NCBI GenBank assembly: GCA_964502665.1
Contig: CAZCXP010000007.1
Coordinates: forward strand, 1 to 34,119
DNA: 34,119 nucleotides
Source: SOKG01 sp964502665
GTDB taxonomy: Bacteria; Chloroflexota; Dehalococcoidia; SZUA-161
Reading direction: 5' to 3'
Positions 24,068 through 31,700 of the stretch are shown here, in pieces (the stretch's first letter is position 1; the number at the start of each line of letters is the position of its first letter). The notes below the pieces were generated by a model that saw nothing but the letters and a program-made list of their open reading frames with translations, made no database searches and had not been told where the DNA came from. A program made the translations under genes and the position numbers.

Positions 24068-25303
24068 CTAGAGCCTCCTCTGTACGAGGTATGATGCAAG
24101 AAACTTCTTATCGATGTTGGGCGTTCGGTACAGGTTAAAGATCAGCGAGTCACGCCACATTAGCTCCAGCGGCCAACCCTCCTGCCTCTCAACAGAGCGA
24201 GCGCCCAGGAGCTCAGTCGCCTTCGCACATCCCTCGAGCAAGGCCGGAACAATGAAGCGCAAAGCGAGAACGGCCCATTTGCCATGCATCGCATCAGGAT
24301 CCTGCTTGTCCCACAGAATGCAAGCCTTTTGAGATATGGCGCGACCGGCCTCAGCGTTGACCCACATCTCAGCTATGGGGAAGTGGACGCCCTGATACTC
24401 GATGAGGGGATGGTCCCATCGTATGTTGGTTGAGGTATACTCCACTGCCATGCTTATGACGTCCTCCAGACAGCCCGTAGCCTGAAACGCCTGATTAGCC
24501 AGGTGCTTGTTCATCCCATCCACCACAGCGTACAGCCCTTTGCCCTCTGGGGCCGCAATGTACTTCTTGTGTACCTTCAGATCTTTCATCATTATTTCAT
24601 AGCGGGCACAACCCCACCTCGCCCCCGTGAGGTCTCCCTCCCGGCCCCGGATTATGCCAGGTTCGTCATCGTTTACGATAAACAGGGAAAGCCCCTTGGT
24701 GCGCTTGGTGGGATCGGTTTTCATCAGTATCAGATGCCACTGAAGCCCGACTGGACCCGGGCTGCACATTGCCATCCACCACTTCGGTCCGTTGAGGTAG
24801 TAGTGATCCCCCTTTAGCTCTGCGCTGCCGCGCATCCCGCCCATGTCGACTCCCGATTCGGGATCGGTGGCGAAAAAGGTGCAGAACCCACCGTCCAGGA
24901 TTCTCTGCAAATACTCCCGCTTCGCGTCCTCATCCGGGGTGTGGTGCAGGAGAACTTGAACAGCGGGCTCTCCATAGAAAAACATGTCGTCGACCCTGGC
25001 GGTATGGGCAATTTTGGAAACCTCAGCCGAAAACAGGCTGCATTGGAGAAGGTTCCACCCTGCCCCGCCATATTCCTTGGGTATGTCCCTGCCAAAGAAC
25101 CCGCCGTCTATTATCGCCTTCCACAGGCCATAGTAAGCGTCCGCCATCTCCGTCATCGCCAGTACGCCGCCCAGGCGATCGAGCGGGCGCCTGTTGGGTA
25201 ACCACCACTCCTCAATTAGATCCCTCGCCCTTTCCAGGGCATCGTACATGTCCGGCGTCCATTCTTCTGGATGCTGATATGGATCGTATAGAGAAAGCGC
25301 CAT
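24068..25303 (-). CDS. Divergent acyl-CoA dehydrogenase family protein
   Basis: Acyl-CoA dehydrogenase fold, 411 residues, with a longer N-terminal part than usual. Fold evidence is GGFFGRDIPKEYGGAGWNLLQ, FCTFFATDPESGVDMGGMRGSAEL (flavin/substrate strand), GLSLFIVNDDEPGI and the helix TSTNIRWDHPLIEYQGVHFPIAEM. The C-terminal catalytic box reads NLYRTPNIDK, with Arg393 where Glu is expected. The alternative base position (MNKHLANQ) also lacks Glu. It may be a non-oxidising or partner subunit. GGAGG precedes ATG 25303 by seven bases. Upstream, a weak promoter-like TTGACT is present near 25370 on the minus strand but without a clear -10. Confidence 0.88.
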   Translation of the reverse strand: MALSLYDPYQHPEEWTPDMYDALERARDLIEEWWLPNRRPLDRLGGVLAMTEMADAYYGLWKAIIDGGFFGRDIPKEYGGAGWNLLQCSLFSAEVSKIAHTARVDDMFFYGEPAVQVLLHHTPDEDAKREYLQRILDGGFCTFFATDPESGVDMGGMRGSAELKGDHYYLNGPKWWMAMCSPGPVGLQWHLILMKTDPTKRTKGLSLFIVNDDEPGIIRGREGDLTGARWGCARYEIMMKDLKVHKKYIAAPEGKGLYAVVDGMNKHLANQAFQATGCLEDVISMAVEYTSTNIRWDHPLIEYQGVHFPIAEMWVNAEAGRAISQKACILWDKQDPDAMHGKWAVLALRFIVPALLEGCAKATELLGARSVERQEGWPLELMWRDSLIFNLYRTPNIDKKFLASYLVQRRL

Positions 25304-25482
25304 TTTGTACCTCCTTGCTATTAATTATTGTCCTGACTGGTAACACCTACAATGAATGATACTGCCTAAGTCAACACCTTTTCATCTTTGTGTCTATGGA
25401 CGAGTCCGAACATTGCCAGTTATGGCGGCGGCTGCGACATCTCTGTCGTGAAGGCAGCTTAGGACAGCGCCCCATTGTCTGT

Positions 25483-26613
25483 CTATCCGCCCGTTTCCAC
25501 CTCCCGTGGTAATGTCTCCTCTAAGATTCTTACTGCCTCTTCCACCATGTCTTCCAAGACCTCCTTGGCGGGCCTCCGCCTGTCCAGAAGCCTTGTGGAC
25601 TGGCCCACCGGGGTTACCAGTATCTCATCGTATTTAGGGTCATCCCAATGCGTATAGGCCCAGTCTACGATATCCATTATTAGGAGATTGTGAAATGGCC
25701 ATCCCAGAGGCGGCAGAGCTCCCTTATCCCAGGCTTCCGTGAAGGGAGTCCTAAGCTGACGCAACGGCTTGCCGCTAACCGCCCTGCTGATGAGAGCTTC
25801 GCGCTCAGTGGCAGCAATCACCCTATCCTGCTGACCATTGCTGTAAGTGGTCTCGGGGCAGAGCAGGAACATTGAGCCACACCACACTCCGACCGCACCC
25901 AAGGCTAAGGCAGCGACCAGCCCCCTGCCGTCAGCGATGCCCCCAGCGGCGGCTACCGGGATTGGTTTCACCGCATCAACTATCTGGGGCACCACGGCCA
26001 TGGTGCCGATATTGCCAGTATGCCCCCCAGCATCAAATCCCTGAGCTACTATCACATCTACTTGATCGTCAAAATGGCTCATAGCCATCTTGACGTGGGA
26101 GCCTATGCCAATGGTCTTTACTCCCCTGGCCTTACACTCTGACATTACATCGCCCAACCTGCCCAGACCTGCGGCAAGTACCGGGATCTTGTTGTCCAGG
26201 CAGACCTGTATTTGCCCTTTTACTCCTTCAGAGGTCCACAAAGCCCCCGCCCTTGTGGTGTGGAAATCCTCCGGCACTGCGAACTTCTTCCTGAGCTCCT
26301 TCTCGTAGGCGAAATACTCATCGGGGATGTACTTCATAAGCCCCTCTTTACTGACCCCCTCCATATCCTTGAGGCTACGTGGTAGTAGAAGATCGACCGC
26401 AAAGGGCTTGCTGGTTCCCCTCCTGACCTCTTTGATAGCAGCGTCGAGCTCATCAGGTTCGTAGACGGCCGCCCCGAGGGTGCCCAATCCGCCAGCCTCC
26501 GATACCGCGATCGCCAGCGGCGCTTCGGCGATCCCGCCCATGCCGGCCAACAAGATAGGGTACTCGATATCGAGCACATCACAGAGTTTTGTCCGAAGCT
26601 TCTTACGAGCCAA
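25483..26613 (-). CDS. Nitronate monooxygenase / enoyl-reductase-like FMN flavoprotein
   Basis: FMN-binding TIM-barrel protein of the nitronate monooxygenase/2-nitropropane dioxygenase family, 376 residues. N-terminal IEYPILLAGMGGIAEAPLAIAVSEAGGLGTLGAA, the loop AQGFDAGGHTG, then VAAAGGIADGRGLVAALALGAVGVWCGSMFLL are the classical motifs. In CoA-catabolic clusters such proteins can act on CoA thioesters; the mycobacterial cholesterol-ring protein IpdC is a relative. A reductase or desaturase role in this pathway is thus more likely than nitroalkane detoxification (inference). The start codon is TTG at 26613, with GGGGGAG seven bases before it; no ATG fits the family's N terminus. Confidence 0.9.
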   Translation of the reverse strand: MARKKLRTKLCDVLDIEYPILLAGMGGIAEAPLAIAVSEAGGLGTLGAAVYEPDELDAAIKEVRRGTSKPFAVDLLLPRSLKDMEGVSKEGLMKYIPDEYFAYEKELRKKFAVPEDFHTTRAGALWTSEGVKGQIQVCLDNKIPVLAAGLGRLGDVMSECKARGVKTIGIGSHVKMAMSHFDDQVDVIVAQGFDAGGHTGNIGTMAVVPQIVDAVKPIPVAAAGGIADGRGLVAALALGAVGVWCGSMFLLCPETTYSNGQQDRVIAATEREALISRAVSGKPLRQLRTPFTEAWDKGALPPLGWPFHNLLIMDIVDWAYTHWDDPKYDEILVTPVGQSTRLLDRRRPAKEVLEDMVEEAVRILEETLPREVETGG

Positions 26614-26806
26614 TTTTCCGCTCCCCCTTTCTTAGCTATCGGTTCGCCATCGGAGGTCAAATCCCAATATCCCTCGTGATCACCTCCTCCCTCGCCACCA
26701 TTTCAGACTTGGTGAATGACTCTATCGCCTACTCATCTCCATCCCCGCTTTTCGCTGATACGAACCAGCATACCGTGACGCAATTGTCAACGTCCGGGGC
26801 GGGTCT

Positions 26807-27583
26807 CTATTTCCCGGGGAATTGCGGTGGTCTCCGCTCAATAAACGCCTTTATTCCCTCCGCCATGTCTTCGGTACTTCCGTGAGCGGTTGCGGCGAGC
26901 ATTTCCATCTCCAGGCCAGCATCCAGACTGCTATCCATTCCATGGTTGACCAATCTCTTTACAGCCTTCAGGGCCATCGGGCTCTTGCCCAACAGCTTCG
27001 TCGCAAGCTCGTTGGTCGCCTCCTCCAATTTGTCAGCGGGAACAACCTTATTCACCAGCCCAAGTCTTTCTGCTTCGGCCGGTGAAATCCGATCACCGGT
27101 GTAGAGAAGCTCTTTCGCCTTTCTGATGCCGACAAGGCGAGGCAGTCTCTGGCTGGCGCCACCGCCAGGCACCAACCCATAGTTGGCGTGCTGGTCGGAC
27201 AGCTTGACATCGTCCGCAGCAATAGCCAAGTCACAAACCATGACCAACTCCAGACCGCCTGCCAGGGCCATGCCATTTATCGCAGCTATTACCGGCATAC
27301 TCAGGTTCCCAATAGCACTGAATGCCCTATTCCAGAGTCGCAGGAAGTTGTCAAGAGACCAATCGGCGGCATCCCCTCCCATCAGGTCAGCGCCGGTGCA
27401 GAACGCCTTCCCGTTAGCGGTGATTACCACGACCCTAACCGAAGGGTCATTCGCGATATCCCCCACCGCTGCCTCTATCTCCTGAAGCGTCTTCGTGTCC
27501 AAAGCATTCAGCACCTGGGGGCGGTTCAGGGTTATCTTGGCCATTCCCCCCTTCTTCTCCAAAATGATGTTGCTGAACTCCAT
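26807..27583 (-). CDS. Enoyl-CoA hydratase/isomerase family protein
   Basis: Crotonase-fold protein, 258 residues. Motifs are LNRPQVLNALD, FCTGADLMGG, INGMALAGGLELVMVCDLAIAA, LVPGGGASQRLPRLVG, AERLGLVNKVVPADKL and the tail FIERRPPQFPGK. Glu is kept at the Glu144-equivalent (GGLELVMVCD), but the Glu164-equivalent is His (SDQHANYG); this is the reverse of gene 20598. I chose ATG 27583, with AGGAGG six bases upstream, over an in-frame upstream start at 27631. Probably hydrates or isomerises an enoyl-CoA of the pathway. Confidence 0.92.
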   Translation of the reverse strand: MEFSNIILEKKGGMAKITLNRPQVLNALDTKTLQEIEAAVGDIANDPSVRVVVITANGKAFCTGADLMGGDAADWSLDNFLRLWNRAFSAIGNLSMPVIAAINGMALAGGLELVMVCDLAIAADDVKLSDQHANYGLVPGGGASQRLPRLVGIRKAKELLYTGDRISPAEAERLGLVNKVVPADKLEEATNELATKLLGKSPMALKAVKRLVNHGMDSSLDAGLEMEMLAATAHGSTEDMAEGIKAFIERRPPQFPGK

Positions 27584-27767
27584 TTCTACCTCCTGCTTGG
27601 TCAACGAATTCCGCTGAGCCTTCCTAGGCAATTAGTGGAACAATATTTCTCCCTTGCAAAGCCTTCGCCACAGCCTCCCACCAAGCGGCCTTACGTTTAC
27701 CTCTTCGGCGCATAAGCGCATAATGCTACGTGTGCAGTGGGCATTTCTTCATAAGCTGTATGACTAC

Positions 27768-28091
27768 TTACCGCTTCGTTCCACCGGGGTAAGGTAGGTC
27801 AGGACGGTCGCCCCTAACATATTTAAACACATACTCATTCTGCTTCTGCCAAATATCAGGGGTTGTCTCAAACTTGACTTCTTTGAGCTCCCTTATGCCC
27901 CGCTTGCCACAATGCTTGCATGGAGGTATCAGATCTCCCCTCATAAGGTAGATCGTGCGTTCAGCATCCAAAGGACTGCAATCTGAAGACACGATATGCT
28001 CAACAAACTGGTAGTCACCATCAATCGGTACCCGCGCTGCAGTCCTAAAACTAGTGCCGACTGGTATGTTCAGGTATTTATGCTGCTCCAT
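27768..28091 (-). CDS. Small YjzC-like protein with one CxxC motif
   Basis: Protein of 107 residues. PVGTSFRTAARVPIDGDYQFVEH, followed by ERTIYLMRGDLIPPCKHCGKRGI, resembles the small YjzC-type proteins (pattern GxYxFVxH ... LxKGExFPPCxxCxK). Only one CxxC pair is present, so metal binding would need a dimer or other ligands. The C-terminal part (DIWQKQNEYVFKYVRG) is not recognised. GGGGGG lies five bases before ATG 28091. It is embedded in the minus operon between dehydratase and crotonase genes and has its own candidate promoter. Function unknown. Confidence 0.65.
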   Translation of the reverse strand: MEQHKYLNIPVGTSFRTAARVPIDGDYQFVEHIVSSDCSPLDAERTIYLMRGDLIPPCKHCGKRGIRELKEVKFETTPDIWQKQNEYVFKYVRGDRPDLPYPGGTKR

Positions 28092-28131
28092 CTCAGCCCC
28101 CCTTACAAATTTGACTGTGTTGATGCACCAT

Positions 28132-28159
28132 TTTATAAAATACTCGTTAGTTTATTCAA
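28132..28159 (-). promoter_or_regulatory. Candidate internal promoter before the YjzC-like gene
   Basis: On the minus strand: TTGAAT (28159-28154), 16-bp spacer, TATAAA (28137-28132), the latter inside the 12-bp palindrome ATTTTATAAAAT. This is an AT-rich island in the 154-bp gap. If real, it would allow the five downstream genes to be expressed apart from the dehydratase. Confidence 0.4.
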
Positions 28160-28245
28160 GACTCCTTAGGGAAATAGGTGAAACACCCATATTACAACAT
28201 ATGCCACAGGAGGCACCCCTATAGAGAAGATTATGACTGGCTGAC

Positions 28246-29370
28246 CTAGATCCATCTTCCCTTTGAGGGGAGAGAAACAGTCGCTTTGCCAGGCATCGTC
28301 TCCTCGCCTCGCTGGTTAACGGTCTTTATCTCGATGTCGACCAGATACTCATTGCCCTCCTGGTATTTCTTCGCGACGGTACCGCTGATAAACTGCGTAT
28401 CCCCGAACATGTTGAAGAGGGTGCACCGGGCGCTCAGCTTCTTGAGAAATCCTTCATCTCCCATCCAGTTGGTCATCAGGTGACCTGCCCATGTGAACCT
28501 CTGAATCCCTAGATCGTAGGCTACAGGCACTCCTATTGCATCAGATTTGTCCGATTCGTAGTGGACATCGGCCATAGGTTCAAGTACACCTGTTTCGGGG
28601 TCCTTGACGCCCCACAAGGGATGCCGCTTCATGTACTTGCGGCGTATGCGGTGAGCGCCCTGGCCGCCGCCTATCCCTACCCAGAACTCCACCATGTCTG
28701 TCTGGCCGAGGGGGCCCTTTACCACAGGCGTCAACTCATCGCCGACGTTGACGTCCTCCCAGAACCGCGGATTCGCGCCACAAATCTCCTCACGTTCATA
28801 GGCCTCATCGATCCTTTGCAGTTCCTCTTGGGTATATCTGTATTTTGTTAGCTGTGAGTACTTACCCCTCTCCTTGGCTGCCCCCCTCTCAACCCTCATA
28901 GCCTCTCTTCCCTGGGTGCCTACGACCTCGCCTCTCTGATTGTAGTATACGGCCCTGCCAATTTGCAGGAACTGGCGTCCACCCATCTTGCCATGCTTCT
29001 CTACTAGGTCTAGAGGTATGTCGACGCAGGTAAGCTCATCGTTGACATGTATAGTCTTAAACCACTCCCATGCACATCCGCAATGGAAGGCGTGCACACC
29101 AGGCAACCCCTCCATTCCCTGGGGAGCTGCGACGGCGTAGAGGAACATGGGAGGAGCAATTATGTGCCCCCACTTGGTTCTGGTTGCGTACTCCTGGTGG
29201 CGGAATAGGGGGTTTTCGTCACCTATGCCATTACAAAACTGCCTTATGGCATCCTTTGAAGCAACTTCGTTTTGCCTGATCATGTAGTAAGGCCTACCGA
29301 ATGTGGCCCTCAACTTGGCTAAGGCTTCCTCGGTTATTTTGCCGAAAGTTACTTCGGCTCGCTGTTTCAT
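28246..29370 (-). CDS. Double-hotdog MaoC / FAS1-type dehydratase (enoyl-CoA hydratase)
   Basis: Protein of 374 residues made of two hotdog domains. The N-terminal domain has GDENPLFRHQEYA (about 50-62) and GHIIAPPMFLYAVAAP, the FAS1-dehydratase/MaoC-N signature. The C-terminal one has TWAGHLMTNWMGDEGFLKKLSARCTLFNMFGDTQFISGTV. Such proteins hydrate 2-enoyl-CoA; in steroid side-chain degradation ChsH1-ChsH2 does so before Ltp2 aldol cleavage, so pairing with the thiolase-fold/DUF35 proteins here is plausible. I chose ATG 29370, with GAGG nine bases upstream, over an upstream TTG at 29391. First gene of the minus operon, about 390 bases from its predicted transcription start. Confidence 0.88.
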   Translation of the reverse strand: MKQRAEVTFGKITEEALAKLRATFGRPYYMIRQNEVASKDAIRQFCNGIGDENPLFRHQEYATRTKWGHIIAPPMFLYAVAAPQGMEGLPGVHAFHCGCAWEWFKTIHVNDELTCVDIPLDLVEKHGKMGGRQFLQIGRAVYYNQRGEVVGTQGREAMRVERGAAKERGKYSQLTKYRYTQEELQRIDEAYEREEICGANPRFWEDVNVGDELTPVVKGPLGQTDMVEFWVGIGGGQGAHRIRRKYMKRHPLWGVKDPETGVLEPMADVHYESDKSDAIGVPVAYDLGIQRFTWAGHLMTNWMGDEGFLKKLSARCTLFNMFGDTQFISGTVAKKYQEGNEYLVDIEIKTVNQRGEETMPGKATVSLPSKGRWI

Positions 29371-29761
29371 TGTATAATACCTCGGTAACAAGCTTGGTGA
29401 CGAGGCCGATTATTGTAGTGTAGGCAATAGCTTCCTATTGTTCACAGAAATAGCACGGTCATTCGACCCAGGTGGAAATTGCGCCTGGAATGTTGCTTCG
29501 TGTGAGCCACACCCCGCTGGCAATTCATTTCTCGGGAAATCCTCGACCTTCCTTTGAACCGCGCCAGCTCCACTTCTCAAAACTGTAACCTCGTCTTTTA
29601 TGCAGCCCCTTTTTTGGCCGGACGGCTCTTTGCCGTTTAGCTTCCAACGAGGATGGGCGCAAATAGAGGTGCGATTACTGTATACAAGCTGTACTTCTTG
29701 CTGTGCACATCAGAAGCCCTAACAAAGGCTGATGCAGTTCTCGGTACGGCAATGACGTCGG
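29371..29761 (-). other. Long untranslated leader of the 28246-29370 gene
   Basis: About 390 bases lie between the predicted minus-strand start (near 29759) and ATG 29370. I see no convincing gene. A short stem ACGGC-AAAGA-GCCGT is present near 29627-29641. An 84-codon minus frame (29637-29891) starts upstream of the promoter and has no recognisable features. No known riboswitch core was recognised, but the length leaves room for leader control. Confidence 0.5.
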
Positions 29762-29765
29762 CTGC

Positions 29766-29794
29766 ATTATAATCCATTGGCCCGAAATTGTCAA
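29766..29794 (-). promoter_or_regulatory. Consensus sigma-70 promoter for the 21499-29370 operon
   Basis: On the minus strand: perfect TTGACA (29794-29789), 17-bp spacer, perfect TATAAT (29771-29766). The spacer differs from the plus promoter of copy A at one base. Confidence 0.85.
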
Positions 29795-29810
29795 CACTTG
29801 TGACCCATTG

Positions 29811-29839
29811 TTGCATAATGATACCAGTTGTGATACAAT
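29811..29839 (+). promoter_or_regulatory. Sigma-70 promoter of the Lrp/AsnC gene
   Basis: TTGCAT (29811-29816), 17-bp spacer ending TGTGA, and TACAAT (29834-29839). Predicted start is near 29846, about 147 bases before the regulator's ATG. Sharing the module with the catabolic promoter suggests autoregulation. Confidence 0.75.
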
Positions 29840-29992
29840 TGACCTGAAAGCTGGTTGTTCTCTGGCGAAAGATTACCCAGCAACTGGTCACGATTGTAGG
29901 AAGCAGATGTGGACAGTAACCCTGTCGCAGCTAGAATACAAGGCTGTGCTGAGAATGCGCGCGCTAAGAAACGAAGCAAAAGGTGGAAATCA

Positions 29993-30460
29993 ATGTTAGA
30001 ACTAGACGATCTGGATATGAAACTGATTACGGAGGTACAAGATAAGGGCTTCCGCGCCCATTCTGAACTGGCCCGGAGCCTAGGCGTTAGCAAGAGCACG
30101 GCAACAAGGAGGTTACGGCGGTTGATAGATCACGGAGTGGTGCGCATCGTTGCCGCTGTTGACGCTGATATGATTGGGCTCAGCACCGCCGCCCTGATAG
30201 GTCTCAATGTGGTGCCAAAACATCTCGATTCGATTCTGGGACTACTGGAGAAGAAACCACAAGTGCATATGCTCGTAACTGTGGCCGGTCGGTATGACAT
30301 TGTTGCCATCATAGCTGTAGGTTCATCGAAGGAGTTGGCCCAATTTGTTAAAAATGAGATTGCGACCATTGATGGTATAAGGGCAAGCGAGACTCTTTTT
30401 GCCCTGGAAATAAGGAAAGGGCCACCCCTTTTCGTAGTGCCACATAACAGGGTCCGATGA
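29993..30460 (+). CDS. Lrp/AsnC-family transcriptional regulator
   Basis: Regulator of 155 residues. The N-terminal winged helix has ELDDLDMKLITEVQDKG and the helix-turn-helix SELARSLGVSKSTATRRLRRL (about 24-44). The C-terminal RAM ligand/oligomerisation domain includes VTVAGRYDIVAIIAVGSSKELAQFVKNEI and IDGIRASETLFALEI. I chose ATG 29993, with AAGGTGG seven bases upstream; a GTG at 29909 would add 28 residues foreign to the family. It is transcribed divergently from the dehydratase operon from copy B of the shared promoter module, so it is the best candidate regulator of all three catabolic operons. Its ligand is probably an amino-acid-like molecule or pathway acyl compound (unknown). Confidence 0.92.
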   Translation: MLELDDLDMKLITEVQDKGFRAHSELARSLGVSKSTATRRLRRLIDHGVVRIVAAVDADMIGLSTAALIGLNVVPKHLDSILGLLEKKPQVHMLVTVAGRYDIVAIIAVGSSKELAQFVKNEIATIDGIRASETLFALEIRKGPPLFVVPHNRVR

Positions 30461-30670
30461 GTAGCGGCCAGCGACCTGAGACTCTTGTCCCGTATTACAT
30501 GCTACGTTTGACTTCTGACTGATGAAAAGGATTTGCTACCGACGTAACCGAGGTAGAAAGGTTTGACGTAAGCTCTGTAATAGCATTCTACTCTGCTACC
30601 ACAACACTTTGGCCGCTGAATCGAGCCTCTTTTCAGTTCGCGTACAACTTGAGAAGGAGGACAAGGAATA

Positions 30671-31576
30671 GTGGAGGACATTAGGGCGATCGATATCATG
30701 AACTATCCCTTCTGGGACATCGAGCAGTGGCAGGCTAGAGAGTTTCAGATCTTGGGAGCTACCTTAGTGAAAACAAAAGCGGGGTTATCCTCGAAGAATG
30801 TCCTGCTAGAAACCATGAAAAAACCCATAGGGCGTGTGCCTGTTCCTACCTGTACCCCAGAGGAATTTGTTGCTCAACTAGATGAATTCGGCTATGAAAA
30901 GGTATTCATCTGTGCTCTCAAGATGTGGTCTCACTGGGATAAGAAACTCATCTGGGACTACACAGTAGATGAAGTCTACGAGCACGTAAAGGACCACCAA
31001 GATAGATTGGAGATTGCTGTCAGTTACAATCCCTTCCGCATTGAGGAAAGCCTGGCGCAGATAGATAGAGCGGTCAAGGAATATGGGGTTAAATATTGCT
31101 ATGTTCACCCTCTTTGCTTTGATCTCCGCCTGAATGATAACATGTTATATCCTTGCTATGCCAAATGCAGTGAGCTAGGAATACCGGTGGGTATGCAGAC
31201 TGGTCATGCAGCGGAGCTCTTGCCTAGTTCGGGAGGGTACCCCATGTACCTTGACCAAATAGCTTTGGATTTCCCGGGGCTAACCATCATTGGATCGCAT
31301 ACAGGCTGGCCATGGGTTAACGAGCTGGTGTGTATGGCATGGAAGCATCCCAACGTCTATTGCGATACTTCCGCCTGGATGCCTAACCTCTTACCAAAAC
31401 TACATCCAGCGTTGCTTATCTTTATGCAGTTCTGGGCTGGTCAGGAGAAGACGCTCTTCGGCACCAATAGCATGGGCCTCAAGGCCTTTAAGGAGCAGTT
31501 CTTGGCATTGCCCTTAACCGAGGAGGCCAAGCGAAAGATCCTGCGCGAGAACGCGATCAGGGTCCTCAAACTGTAA
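30671..31576 (+). CDS. Amidohydrolase-2-fold protein with degenerate metal site
   Basis: TIM-barrel protein of 301 residues in the amidohydrolase_2 (ACMSD/uronate-isomerase-like) group. Fold evidence is LEIAVSYNPFRIEESLAQIDRAVKEYGVKYCYVHP, GMQTGHAAE, the strand LTIIGSHTGWPWVNELVCMAWKHPNVYCDTSAWMP, and LFGTNSMGLK with RKILRENAIRVLKL at the end. The N-terminal metal motif DxHxH is replaced by AIDIMNYPF, and the late catalytic Asp (FGTDxP) is Asn in FGTNSMG. The strand-6 His (GSHTGWPW) remains. It is therefore either inactive, metal-independent, or uses other ligands. The start is GTG 30671, ten bases after AGGAGG. It may belong to the pathway as a hydrolase or decarboxylase, by proximity only. 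Confidence 0.85.
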   Translation: MEDIRAIDIMNYPFWDIEQWQAREFQILGATLVKTKAGLSSKNVLLETMKKPIGRVPVPTCTPEEFVAQLDEFGYEKVFICALKMWSHWDKKLIWDYTVDEVYEHVKDHQDRLEIAVSYNPFRIEESLAQIDRAVKEYGVKYCYVHPLCFDLRLNDNMLYPCYAKCSELGIPVGMQTGHAAELLPSSGGYPMYLDQIALDFPGLTIIGSHTGWPWVNELVCMAWKHPNVYCDTSAWMPNLLPKLHPALLIFMQFWAGQEKTLFGTNSMGLKAFKEQFLALPLTEEAKRKILRENAIRVLKL

Positions 31577-31700
31577 GTGCAAGGGCTCTGGCTGCTACAC
31601 GATAACTCAAATCCCGTCGGGGTCGAGCGGATGCAGGGGCCACAATGAGATCACTGCTCTCCGCGCCAAGTGAGCAGGTAGTAAGTGATATTTGAGCATC

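Larger units (their letters stand above)
29762..29839. repeat. Divergent promoter module, copy B (inverted relative to copy A)
   Basis: The reverse complement of this 78-bp block matches 9467-9544 at 68 of 78 positions without gaps. The divergent -35 boxes are again 16 bp apart (29795-29810). The central dyad is weaker here than in copy A (about 6 mismatches in 17). Confidence 0.9.

Noticed and set aside
26678..26690. Very strong orphan ribosome site (GGAGGAGGTGATC) on the minus strand before the TTG-started flavoprotein gene
   Set aside because: No start codon with a meaningful reading frame follows at a usable distance; only 8-12-codon frames could use it, so no gene is claimed.
26785..26790. 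Perfect minus-strand TTGACA in the gap before the nitronate-monooxygenase-like gene
   Set aside because: No acceptable -10 box at 16-18 bp; probably chance.
29637..29891. 84-codon minus-strand frame crossing promoter module copy B
   Set aside because: It would start upstream of the consensus promoter that it spans and has no recognisable features.
29909..29992. Upstream GTG start for the Lrp/AsnC protein
   Set aside because: Adds 28 residues unlike the family; ATG 29993 has its own ribosome site and starts at the conserved LDxxDxKL helix.
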